The translations under genes and the position numbers were made by a program. Positions 1-11,034 of a stretch of DNA of 64,000 nucleotides are shown in pieces. The stretch's first letter is position 1; every line of letters starts with the position of its first letter. The stretch comes from Bugula neritina (Eukaryota; Bryozoa; Gymnolaemata; Cheilostomatida; Bugulidae). The stretch spans positions 8,520,751 to 8,584,750 of the forward strand of contig OZ037773.1 in the NCBI GenBank assembly GCA_964035545.1, given 5' to 3'. A model generated the notes under the pieces. It was given only the letters and a program-made list of their open reading frames with translations, was not told where the DNA came from and did not search any database.

Positions 1-42
1 GTTCTTCCTCGTTCCTGCTACTCACTCTATTTACTTGCTAGA

Positions 43-114
43 GATTGCTTCAGCTGATCGGCGTTATCCTATCCTGCAGATTGCTTCAGCTGATGGGAGT
101 TATCATATCCTGCT
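43..114. repeat. 36-bp direct duplication next to NAPA acceptor
   Basis: Two copies of a 36-bp unit starting gattgcttcagctgat lie at 43-78 and 79-114 with a few mismatches. The array ends 9 bases before the acceptor of the first visible NAPA exon. Confidence 0.8.
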
Positions 115-123
115 ACTTTGTAG

Positions 124-1388
124 GCCATTAAGAACTACGACAGAGCCTCGGACTACTACAGGGGGGAGGAGTCAACCAGCTCGGCCAACAAATGCAGCCT
201 TAAAGTGGCCACACTCTGCGTCCAACTCAATCCTCCTGACTTTGACAAAGCCACAAAGATATTTGAGATGGTGTGTATTGTATCAGCCACTTATAGTTAC
301 ATTTGAGATGGTGTGTATTGTATGAGTTACTTAGAGTTACATTGATTTTACCCGAGCAGCTCTTCCAACTTTTTGGCTAGTCTGAATAAAATTCACTTCC
401 TGTACCAGTACTTATGGCACATTCTCAGACGCATGCAGCTAAGAAGAAAGTTATACTTATAGTTATAGTTGGATTCTAATTGTAATTAGATATGTAATGT
501 ATATATCTATACAATGAGTTAATTTATGTGGGTAATTACACGGCATAGAAGTTGTCTGTCTTGCCGTTGAACAATTAATAATGTTAGTCCTAGAACATGT
601 AACTTCTACTTCTCTCTATTTATACCTGCTGTGTGTCTGTAGCTGGGCAAGACGGCAATGGACAACACTCTCCTCAAGTACAGCGCTAAGGACCATTTCT
701 TCAAGGCCGTGCTCTGTCAACTCTGCGTAGACCGACTGAATGGCGAGCAAGCACTCAACAGGTTCAAGGACATTCATCCAGCATTCGCCGACTCCAGAGA
801 ATGCAAGTTTCTCGAAGTAAGTTGTGGGCAGATTATTCCTAGACTGTTCTAACCAAATACTACTCTATTTTCAGTCTATTTCAAGTATATTTCCAGTCTA
901 TATCTAGTATATTTCCAGTCTATATCTAGTATATTTCCAGTCTATATCTAGTATATTTTCAGTCTATTTCAAGGCTATTTCCAGTCTATTTCTAGTATAT
1001 TTCCAGTCTATTTCTAGTATATTTCCAGTCTGTTTCAAGGCTCTTTCTAGACAATTTAGGCTTGTGGCTTCATACTCTGTCAGAAAGCCTAATCACTCTT
1101 CATATTCTAATTATTGTGAAATTCCCCAAAACGTTGAGAATTAAGTCATTCCAGTTTTATTATGCAGAGTTGTCTACCCACTGGGATATATTGTCCCAAT
1201 GACAACTCCATACTGAGATCTTAGTGTGTTTGTTGCAGAAGATCATCCCAGCTATAGAGAACGAGAATGTGGATGATTTCACGGAGGCAGTCACCGAATA
1301 CGACAAAATCAGCAGGTTTGACCAGTGGATGACCTCCATACTGCTTCGACTCAAGAAGCAGATAAATGAAGAGGAAGATTTGAGATAA
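124..1388 (+). CDS. NAPA: alpha-SNAP (soluble NSF attachment protein), 3' part
   Basis: Alpha/beta-SNAP is the cytosolic adaptor that recruits the ATPase NSF to SNARE complexes for disassembly. Three exons are visible: 124-270, 643-816 and 1239-1388 (stop TAA). They encode the C-terminal part of the TPR-like helical bundle and the NSF-activating tail. Diagnostic pieces are DYYRGEES and SANKC in the first exon, [13 protein letters not shown] and FADSREC in the second, and [18 protein letters not shown] and the terminal EEEDLR in the third; all align with animal alpha-SNAP, including its acidic-Leu-Arg C-terminus. Phases close (0/0). The first coding exons lie left of the window. Gamma-SNAP is less likely because the KYSAKD and SRFDQW blocks are alpha/beta-like. 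The end of the first visible exon and its donor are duplicated 40 bp downstream (see findings). Confidence 0.93.
260..322 (+). repeat. Duplicated exon end and 5' splice site in NAPA
   Basis: The segment atttgagatggtgtgtattg occurs at about 260-282 and again at 300-322. It contains the last codons of the NAPA exon and its GT donor (GT at 271-272). The second copy offers an identical decoy donor, but reading on to it meets a TGA stop, so the first donor must be used for a full-length protein. Confidence 0.8.
868..1045. repeat. Minisatellite in NAPA intron
   Basis: About eight copies of a roughly 22-bp unit of the form tatatttccagtctatatct. Every unit contains a pyrimidine-rich stretch ending in CAG that resembles a 3' splice acceptor, upstream of the real acceptor before 1239. 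Confidence 0.85.
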
Positions 1389-4300
1389 TCCCAAAGATTA
1401 GGGAGTTATTTAAGTCTAAGCTAAGTCACTCTTATAGACTATAGACTGACTCATATTTAATAGATATTTTATGGAATGCCATCATGTTGTTAGCAAGACG
1501 GTTCAAATGGTCTACTGGCTATGACTCATAAGTACTTCGAGAGTCGCCCTCCCTTTGCAGAATGTTTAGTATAAATAAATTGGAAAGGGGAAAAACTCGG
1601 TGCTAGAACTGTGTGTACATAATGTCAGGGCGGGCTGGTGTGGACTCTCTAACTGTCTCTCTACCTTAGTTCTCAGTCTACTAGCAGACTATGGCCAATA
1701 AATGCATTTGTTAATGCCAACTCATTTAGTTGTCTAGTAAGTGTTTTGCTATGTAAGCTCAGGATTGAGTTTTATTTTGCTATGCTAGTGGGCTATATAT
1801 TATATTGTTTTGTTACTTTATTTACCATGCTGGGCTACATGTCAATAGTTGTTTATTTCTACAAGTTCATTAAAAGTTGTTTATGTGTTGTTAATATTGT
1901 CGCTCATTTTTGGTGAGTGTTCATCGTACGAAAAAACTTGTGTCGATAACGATAACTTGTCTTGATGACAATAATAAATATGGCTGTAGTAATGAAATAT
2001 CTCTGTTTTAATATTCTCTTTTGAAAAACACAAATATTGAAGCTGATGGTTTCAACAATGAGAACCACGTTAAAGGATCATGCTTTTCAACAAAGACATT
2101 CTTACTGCAGAGCATAATTTGCATTCAATAGAAGTTGAAGAACATGTTTTACAGCACTTATTAGATATTGGTTGCAGCAAAACAAGAAAAAAGCAATTGA
2201 ATATCTGTTTAGCCAGTTATAGGTACTGTGCTTTTGCAAATACATGTGTATTTTTCATGAAAGCATTCTATTGTAGACGGAGTTGTCTTGCTTCTACTGT
2301 GACGTGATCAACGCTGTGTTTTGTTGGTAAACACGTGCAGGTAAAAATATACTTGCTACGGTGATTTGTTGAAAGCAACGTTTTGTATGACCTTTAACCC
2401 TTTGGCTCAACGGGATATAAACCAAGGTGAAACTTCACGTTGCTAGTTTCCGATAAAACAATAAGGCATTCTCCCAGGACCAGCGCTGGACTAATTTGCA
2501 TTGCATTCACGTTTTTAGGCATCACTCACAATAACATCAACGTACGTTGCTATATTCGAACTACAAAAGCTTTTTGGCTTGAATTTAAGTCTTTAGCATC
2601 TGTAAATCTACCAATTCATCCGAATATGAGTATCTTATGTATTTGACTTTGTAATTGAAGCACTGAAAGTGAAAGTTGAGTAGAACTACTACTAGAAGTA
2701 GACGTTGGCAGTTAGTTATCATTATGATTATGATTATCAGTTGAAGTTAATGATTTTGATATTCATATTAATATTAACATTTAGATCATTATAATTCATA
2801 AATATCATAAATACTGTTATATTTTAATTACTATCTTTATTTATATCATCATTATTTTAACTTATATAGTAATATACGTATATAATAATATTCATATTGA
2901 TTTGATCATTTAATGATTTATGATTATAAAATCAAAATGTATGTTATTTTATTTTCTCTATTTCTGATAATAATAATGGTATTATTAATATTATGATTAT
3001 CATAGCTAGATGTTATTATCATATCAAAATGTACTATTCATTTTGATATTCATATTGATCATATATTCATTTGGTTAGATCCAATTACAATATCATTCAA
3101 TATGATATAATAATAATTATGGTTATCATTTAGTAACTCATATAGTTATACATATTATGATTAATTTCAGTTTATACAAGCAGCTTTAACTTTAAATTGA
3201 TATTTTGCATGTCTAAGTTCTAATAGTTATAGCTATGCTAGTAGCTATAAGTAAATATTGATTCAGATAGAAATATAATTGATATCAAACAAGCATAATA
3301 ATGGTGTTGGTTTTTGAATTTTAGTTGAAAAATGAAACTAGAAAATTTAATTAATTCGCTTAATTTTTTGCAACATTCTGTCTTGCTTGTTAAGTCTTGT
3401 TTTGTTTTAGTATGAGTTTTATTTGCTGATAACATCAGTCTCATTATATCATAATGATATGTGTTTATAATCACCATAACTATGCTCACACTCATAATTA
3501 TATATAATTTTTGTTAAACTTTATAATTATTCTCATTCCTCACACCAGTGCTAAATTAACAGTTATTATTTTTGAATGTAGTTAATCAAAAACTTATTTT
3601 TTAAGAAAATTAGTGAGCATTGTAGAATTTTAAGCATAATGATGATCTAGCATTGCTTTTAACTATTGTGATAGATTGTGCCTTGGTTTTGTTCTTTTGT
3701 TCAATAATGTTAATTGGGGTCCGAAATTCGGAGTTCCGAATTTCGGCTTGACTGAAGATCGGTCCTCCCGATCTTCGGCCCTGCCGAATTTCGGAGCTAC
3801 CGAACTTCGGGCCACACATACAAAAGATTCTTTGTTCTATGTTCTTTTGTTCGCTGTATATAAAAGCAGGCGAGTTATGGTGTAAAGCCAGTCTACTACT
3901 GGAGCTCGCCTGGACAAGTTGATATTATTTTTCTACTATAATAAACATTTGGAACTCTACTACTTCAACCTATCTTGTTCTGCACTAAGTTACATTCAAC
4001 CCACAAGTTTATCACACTATTGTAGTAATAGTTTTGATTTTCATTTTTCTTCCAACATTTCCTTTGCTAAAACTACTGCCAGTGCCACTTTTACCATTTA
4101 TTCTTGTCCTGTGTTCACTTGAAAACAAAAACCAAGCTTGAAATAATATCCAACTTAATCAATAGTTAGATGCTATGTCCTTACTGTGGACTACCATTAT
4201 ACCTATATCATCGCATACCATCTTTTATAAGGCCTATGCGCACAGCATTTTGTGCTGGTACTTGTTGTTGTAACTGCATTAAGTGTAATGATAGTAAATG

Positions 4301-6013
4301 ATAGACAGAGTCATAGTAAGTTATTGGATGATTTCGGTCATTTTGTTTCACACTACTATTGCGTTGGGTATAACTATGATTATAGTTCTCGTTGACAGAA
4401 AGACCTTCAACTGCACCAGTTTTGATACTCATATTCAAAGTGATATAGAATGTCTAGTTATGACCAAATGTATTTGTGTATATTTTTACACCCTATACTC
4501 AGTTAGCCAGGCATTTATGCTGTAAGTAAAGTCTAATAAACACTTGTTTAGGTTATTGGTAATTCTTACCACTAATATCTATTTGTGTGTGATAAAAGTG
4601 GTATATACAGCTGAGCTAATGATTTCAGTTTATGCCAGTAACATTCCTTTCAGTATATGTATACTGGAATATACATATCTTGAAAATTATTGACATGCTT
4701 TAAAAATGTATTTTTTAGCTAAAAGGTAACTGGTAAAGTTTTTGTATTTTTGAAAAAAGCTTTAGTAAAATTATCTAATAACTACTGAATTACACCTCAC
4801 CATGATTACTTTCAAGTTTTAATTTAACTTTTAGTAACTTTACAGCAGTTTAATTCTGGCGAAACACTGATTCAAATTTATTTGAATATATTAAACTGAT
4901 TGTTTCCCTACTTGTTGTTTGTAAAAGCTCAGTTTCAGAGATGTTCTGTAATCCCATTCATATCTACTGGTTGTGCTATTATACACACTTTTGGCACCTT
5001 AAAATGGTTTGCACTCAAAAATAACCCAAATATATATATATTGGAGAAGCTGCTGGTAATGAATAAATTTACCATTGTAGCAGCATGCCACTTCGTTGCA
5101 GCCTCTCACATCTTGTCAGAATTGTGACCTTCACCCCCATCTGGTTTCTAGAAAATGCTCGGCCTTTGATGTCAAATTTTTTTCTTCACTCAGTCTTAGA
5201 CTCCTGTTAATATTTCACTCATGGTGGTTGCATAACGTAGAAATGTTGCTGTTTCTTCTTATCTCTGTGTGTTAAGAATTGAATTAGGATATAACCCCTT
5301 CCTGATATCAGCTGGGATACATTGTTAGGATATACCAGTGTTCTACTCTATGACTCATCACTAGTACTAAATACTCAATCCAGTATCATGCAGTTACAAC
5401 TGGATTCTCACTCCACTATCAGTTGCAGCATGTTTAGAAAACCTGCACAGCAACCAATACTCCCTCATGTGACCAAATATGTTCTCTTTCAACATTTTCA
5501 TTTTCATAACAAAATTTGTTTGTTCAACATATTGATGATTACAAGATTGTTGTTTTTGTTTACTGTTTGAAAGGTAGTTTTTGTTAGAAATTCCTACTTC
5601 CTAATGTCTTGTAAAGTTTTCAAAAAAATATCTAATGCATCATATAGTTTATGTTTAATAACTGGCCAATTTAATAAAGTGTTACATATTTTTTTCATGA
5701 AGATAACAATAAAAGAGGACAACTTACAAATGTCTCTTTTCCGGCAAGTTCTAAGCAGATGCTCTTCTCGCTGTCACCACTAACCCTTATAGATTAGTGC
5801 CATCAATGTAGCGCACTGTGTGACACCCTACGCAGGTACCCCCATCTGCTGGCTGTTCACTAAGTTATGGAAAATATTACATATGAACAAAAATTACTTG
5901 ACTTAACAAATTAGGATGTGCAGATGTATAACATAACACTGTCGTGATCATGAAGATTCTTATGTTTCAGATCATTCTGAGTTGCTAAGAGACAAGCATT
6001 TCCTGTTGATAAA
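1389..6013. other. Intergenic, AT-rich, no gene seen
   Basis: Between NAPA and the TMEM179-like gene. Candidate poly(A) signals for NAPA are at 1574-1579 and near 1690. The stretch 2690-3170 is simple AT-rich sequence full of short inverted tat/ata words. A GC-rich foldback lies at 3719-3812. No open frame shows family similarity. Confidence 0.7.
3719..3812. repeat. Imperfect inverted repeat (GC-rich foldback)
   Basis: Two arms built of the word ccgaatttcgg or variants (left about 3719-3760, right about 3768-3812) pair around a short centre; the innermost part is gatcgg/ccgatc. The GC-richness contrasts sharply with the flanking AT-rich DNA. Confidence 0.7.
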
Positions 6014-8524
6014 ATGGATGGCGGCATACTTACCCTAGGTCACATGATATGCTGGATATTACTGTTTATATTCTCTCTCCTCACGATCGCCCCGATGACC
6101 GTGTTGATTACCAACTTCTCAGGGCACTGTCTCCTAGGTGTCAGTATTACTCAAATCATGTGAGTATATCAGGTGTCAACGCGTCAGTACATCAAGTGTC
6201 AATATTAGAGGTAGGTGCAGTTATAGAGAAATTGAAAAACGCCTGTGTTCTGGATAAAAAATGTAGCAAAAGAAGTTATGTTCTCGTGAGAATTTCAACC
6301 CCAAACCAAAAGTTAATAAAATTAAAGAACTTAGGCTATCTCAATTTCTCCACTACTGCTTTTAAATGGAGTATCATTAGATGCAGCATTTTAAGGTTCT
6401 GTGAAATAATGAAGAATATTTTATAGAAATGTATAATTCATTGCTGTATTGTAAATTAAAAATTGTCTTCCCCAAAGTCACGGCTCTAAAGTCTGCACGT
6501 TTTGTATCTCGGCACAAGTCATGTGACTCATGTCTCTCACCAACTCTCTCACAGCTGGTGTCTGTTGTAGCAATGCATCACAACCCGTCGTCATGGCTAG
6601 TATCCACGGTAACGGAGGCAGGTGTGCGTTCGTCGAGCTGATGGGTTTTCTGGCTCTTTTCATGAGTATCGGACTGCTAGTGTGGCACTCTTATGTGCTG
6701 TTCAACTTGTGGCAAAGGTGGGCAGTATTCACCCCCTCCCCTACCTCCCACTATAGCCATTGTATTAAGTAGCGTTATTGTGTGTTTCTTGGGTCAAGGT
6801 TTTATCAAACTTATATAAATTTAGAGCGTTCACTTTTTAAAATTTCTGAATCATGAAATTTGGAAGAAAGGAGATAACTCTCAATAAACCAAATGAATTT
6901 TAAAATAATTATGTTACTCACTTTTACAAAAAAAATATTTTTAAGCACTGCCAAATTCGTAGAACCTATTTTCTGGAAGTTTTAGTCATTCACTATAAAT
7001 TAGAAATGCTGCAGAGTAACTGTTCACTGCAATTATTCGTAAGAATTTCCAAATTGGTCTGTTTTATAGATACAAGTAATTTTCCAGTCGATTTTATTCT
7101 AATTCATTCAAATCAGCCATTTGTAGATTAAAAATTTAAACTCTTTGATTTTTAAAAAACCTACTCTTACATAAATGAATCAATTAATAGAGAACTTTAT
7201 GCGGTTTCTAATAAGGAATTCTAACATAACATGGTGGGACAACTCTTGTAGCTCATGGCAAGAAAACTTTGCTGGTACAGCCATATCTGCTGCCTTAATG
7301 ATATTGATGCTCATAGCCAGTTCTGTCCTGACATCATCTGTCAACAAGTTCTGTTTGGAACTGAGACACAACTCTCTCGGGTTAGTGTGACTGTACTCTC
7401 AGTGTAACACTGTACTCTCAGTATAAATCTGTACTCTCAGTATAAATCTGTACTCTCAGTGTAACTCTGTACTCTCAGTGTGACTCTGTACTCTCAGTGT
7501 AACTCTGTACTGTCAGTGTAACTCTGTACTCTCACTATAACTTTGCACTCTCAGTGTAACTCTGTACTCTCACTATAACTCTATACTCTCAGTGTAACTT
7601 TGTACTCTCACTATAACTCTGTACTCTCAGTATAAATCTGTACTCTCAGTGTGACTCTGTACTCTCAGTGTAACTCTGTACTCTCAGTGTGACTCTGTAC
7701 TCTCAGTGTGACTCTGTACTCTCAGTGTAACTCTGTACTCTCAGTGTAACACTGTACTCTCAGTATAAATCTGTACTCTCACTATAACTCTGTACTGTCA
7801 GTGTAACTCTGTACTCTCACTATAATTTTATACTCTCAGTGTAACTCTGTACTCTCAGTGTAACACTGTACTCTCAGTATAAATCTGTACTCTCACTATA
7901 ACTCTGTACTGTCAGTGTAACTCTGTACTCTCACTATAATTTTATACTCTCAGTGTAACTCTGTACTCTCAGTGTGACTGTACTCTCAGTGTGACTGTAT
8001 ACTCACAGTATAACTATTTCAGATGCAATTCTGTGAACTACCATCACAATTCTTTATGGATAAGGTTTATAAACTCGGAGGGTAAGGAGGTGGAGAATAT
8101 TCACACTACTGGCTTTTATACTCTGCTGCAACTCACACAGGTATGTGCTATTCTTACTAATGTAGGCGTGTCACTCACGAATATAGGCGTGTCACTCACT
8201 AATGTAGGCGCGTCACTCACTAATGTAGGCGCGTCACTCACGAATGTAGGCGTGTCACTCACGAATGTAGGCGTGTCACTCACGAATGTAGGCGTGTCAC
8301 TCACTATTATAGGTATGTAATCAGGTTCAGGTAGTGTCACCAGAGTAGCTGTGATTTTTCAGGTGGGTGGTTGGCTCTGCTTCCTAACGCTTGTCGCCGT
8401 CACCATGATTTACAACGCAAAGCAGAGAAGCTCCTCCTTTGGACAGCCAGTGGCTAAGAATATTGGTAGAGAGAGGCAAAGACTCATCAATGGAGATCAG
8501 CGACGCTACGACCAAATCTCCTGA
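6014..8524 (+). CDS. TMEM179: TMEM179-like multi-pass membrane protein
   Basis: Complete gene of five exons: 6014-6159, 6571-6717, 7216-7380, 8023-8140 and 8363-8524, coding for about 245 aa; phases 2, 2, 2, 0 all close. Human TMEM179 is 233 aa. Four hydrophobic helices are evident: one in exon 1 (LLFIFSLLTIAPMTVLI), then exon 2 (FLALFMSIGLLVW), exon 3 (SAALMILMLIASSVL) and exon 5 (GGWLCFLTLVAVTMIY). The motif GHCLL after helix 1 matches GRCLL of TMEM179, and the loop between helices 3 and 4 has the expected length and ends in a short basic cytosolic tail. The biochemical role of the family is poorly known. The start was chosen because ATG 6014 opens directly into helix 1. Other tetraspan families are possible, but the helix spacing favours TMEM179. 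The two introns after exons 3 and 4 are filled by minisatellites. Confidence 0.72.
7383..8005. repeat. Minisatellite, 18-19-bp unit, TMEM179 intron 3
   Basis: More than 30 tandem copies of variants of tgtactctcagtgtaactc fill most of intron 3. The array begins at the exon 3 donor (GT at 7381), whose flanking bases ctctcgggttagtgtgact resemble the unit with a small insertion. Confidence 0.95.
8150..8316. repeat. Minisatellite, 21-bp unit, TMEM179 intron 4
   Basis: Eight copies of aatgtaggcgtgtcactcac or close variants, starting about 10 bp after the exon 4 donor at 8141. Because 21 is a multiple of three, the frame stays open as a seven-residue repeat; I regard this as a by-product, since splicing at 8141 joins cleanly to exon 5. 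Confidence 0.95.
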
Positions 8525-10729
8525 ATATTCTCACGGTACGTTGTGTCACACCGTGTCATGTCAGTGTACTGTGACAGTCTGGTCACACCAGTTCAGTCTT
8601 GCCGTATAAAGACTGCCGGTATTGATTCTTTGAGTTGTTCTACTCACACTTGTTTTTCTGTCATTATTAATTGCTGAAGAAAAGTTGCGTGATGTGTGTA
8701 TTGGGTTGAGAGACTGTAATATTAGGTTTTATTCATAACTAGTGTAGATCTGAGATTAACTTTTCAATATGAGAAAAGTTAAACATGTCTGCTGTTTATT
8801 TGTAGTAACTATTTAGAGACTAAATTGCCGTCTGCATGAGGACAAAGTATCCAATCAGATTAGAGTTGTGGTGTTTTTTATCCATACTTGTAACACAACA
8901 TGTTTTATTCTGTGATAGATTGCTTTTGTATCTTTTTTTTTTTAGATTGGAACAGCCAACAAAGTAGAGCTGTGACGTTTCCCTCTTTTATTTATTAGAC
9001 CTTGCTGACTCAATCCAAAAATTGCTGACTAAATCAGAACAGTGCTATACACCCAATCCGTTGTGCATATTCTAAGTTATATCAATCATACTGTCACATT
9101 TCACTCATATTTGTACTTCAACATTTCCTATATGTACGCCATTATGTTCTTCTACTCGACAATCTCGCCGTTATTGCCATTTGCTCCATTAACACCCACA
9201 TCTATAGTCATTGGTGCTTTTCTCATTTTATTTGTGTTGCATTTTACTGCATGATTGTGTGTATTTTATTGGCTCAGCGTGTTTCATGTTGTTGAACTTT
9301 TTGTCGTCTTTTGTTGTAATGTAACCACACGAGATTCTGTTCACCCCGGAGAAGTATCTCAATTCGTATTTATTCACCAAAGAGTTCACTTTATATATGA
9401 TTTATTCTAATATGTTTTAGTAATACTAGTAGCAGCTGATTTCAGTTTTCTGGAAGTTTCTATTCATTCAACTCTTGACTGCGCCTAAATGATTATAAAA
9501 GAAATGAATTATTATTTATGCAATATTATAACTGCTGATATTTTTGTATTGGTGAAAAACTTGTTTTATTTTTTAGTATTGCGTGATTTACTCTTGCATA
9601 ATAAAGTTTATGAGGTGTAACGTGTCTTTTTTTGTTACCTTAGTTATTAAATTGATGTGTTTAAGCAGATCTAGAAGAAAAAATGATGATTCTTTGATGT
9701 GCTATTTGAAAGTCCCACAGTTGCTGCGTATTCTATAAAAATACTGCACAATTATAGTCAAATCTAAAACAATTTTAGACATCTTCTTCGAATAACATGG
9801 AATAAGCTACTGCATGCACCTCAGTGGTCTGTAGACACCAGCTGTTTCAGGAGTTAATAATAGTTGGGACAGCTTCCCGATTAGACATCTATGAGAAGTA
9901 TATACTGCATCAATACGTTACGTCTTAGTTAGCACACCTGCAAGCAACTGTTGGTGAAAAAATCTAAGACTACTTTTGCTACTCTGAAAGATTGGCTGCC
10001 AGGACAGTGACTAGGAAATCTCATCCTGACATGTTGTTATACTCTACATAGTAATCTTATGGACATCAAAATCTCAGAACTGAGCAGATAAAAGCCAAAG
10101 TAGATGTCTGGGGGGGGGGGGAGAAAAATTTAACCAATAGCCTGGAATTTTATTGCCATTGGCATGTGTAGAAGTGCTAACGGATAACAGTGAAACACAG
10201 ATCTATTGTTGAAATATAGAGTTACATGTATTATATATTTGCAAATTGAAACAGTAATAAAAGTTTTAGTTACATTATAAAATTATAAGATATACATTAT
10301 AGAATATAGAGGTTTCACAAATTGATCATGTATCAACAAATATACTAATATTGTGAAATGTGAAAAAATGTTAATAAATGTACATATATATTGTGAAAAG
10401 AAATATTTGAAAATTATAAGAACATAATTGTGTATAAAATTTTTCAAGCAATGTAATCATACAGATTTCAGTCAAACATAATATTGTGTTGAGAATATTA
10501 TTAACTGGTCGAAAAATCGTTTTTCGCTTCCTCCATGTAAGGCTGTTGGAAATGCAAATTGTTATCATAGTTTGTTGAGGAGTGACATGAAGACTGCAGA
10601 CAGTGTAGCTCTTCGGGAGAGCAAGGAATGTTCTCACACGAAGGTCTGCTGCCGCTACTCTGGCATCGGTAACCAACAGCGTACGGAATTATGCAATTGG
10701 CTGAAGAGTCCCATGATACAGCATCTCTG
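8525..10729. other. Intergenic between TMEM179-like and NHL genes
   Basis: AT-rich 3' flank and spacer. A candidate poly(A) signal AATAAA is at 9600-9605 and a run of ten G lies near 10111. No supported coding exon was found. Confidence 0.6.
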
Positions 10730-10867
10730 TCATCTCCATGGCCAAGGAGTACGCAACGTCTGGGAGGTACTTTTGACTTTGGTCTGAACTCCTCGTAGAC
10801 TGGGGCTCTGACAAAGCAGGGGGGAAGAGGGGCTAGTTCCCTTGGTGCCCGATCTTCTACACCTCTC
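10730..10867 (-). CDS. Possible alternative last exon of the NHL-repeat membrane gene
   Basis: A GC-richer segment preceded on the minus strand by an acceptor (ttattacacag, exon from 10867). If the upstream transmembrane exon is spliced at the internal donor GTGAGG just after its membrane helix (the codons following LLAMM), the phase-0 junction reads ERCRRSGTKG and continues for about 45 codons to TGA, giving a different basic, Ser-rich cytosolic tail. Another minus-strand frame also stays open through this segment, so the frame is not certain and the exon is a hypothesis. Confidence 0.35.
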   Translation of the reverse strand, partial: ERCRRSGTKGTSPSSPLLCQSPSLRGVQTKVKSTSQTLRTPWPWR

Positions 10868-11034
10868 CTGTGTAATAAACTCAAGTTTCAGCTCCTTTAA
10901 ATTACATGAAGTTGTGTTCCAATAACATAATACCACAATATATATAATTCAATTTAATCGCTTCGTATTGAATAATAGTTTATCATATATTATAGATTTT
11001 AACCCCATACTGGCAGCATGAATACATGTAATAT

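Noticed and set aside
2080-2646. Open frames of 68-75 codons in the NAPA-TMEM179 spacer
   Set aside because: No similarity, splice context or codon pattern supporting coding.
3850-4003. Possible solo LTR: tatataaaag, then AATAAA and a segment ending in cccaca
   Set aside because: No matching TG start, target-site duplication, primer-binding site or reverse-transcriptase sequence was found.
7383-8005. Repeat regularity suggesting a CRISPR-like array
   Set aside because: Units are contiguous with no unique spacers, the locus is an intron and the genome is eukaryotic.
8116-8340. Open frames with a seven-residue repeat in TMEM179 intron 4
   Set aside because: Produced by a 21-bp minisatellite; the canonical donor at 8141 joins exon 4 to exon 5 in frame.
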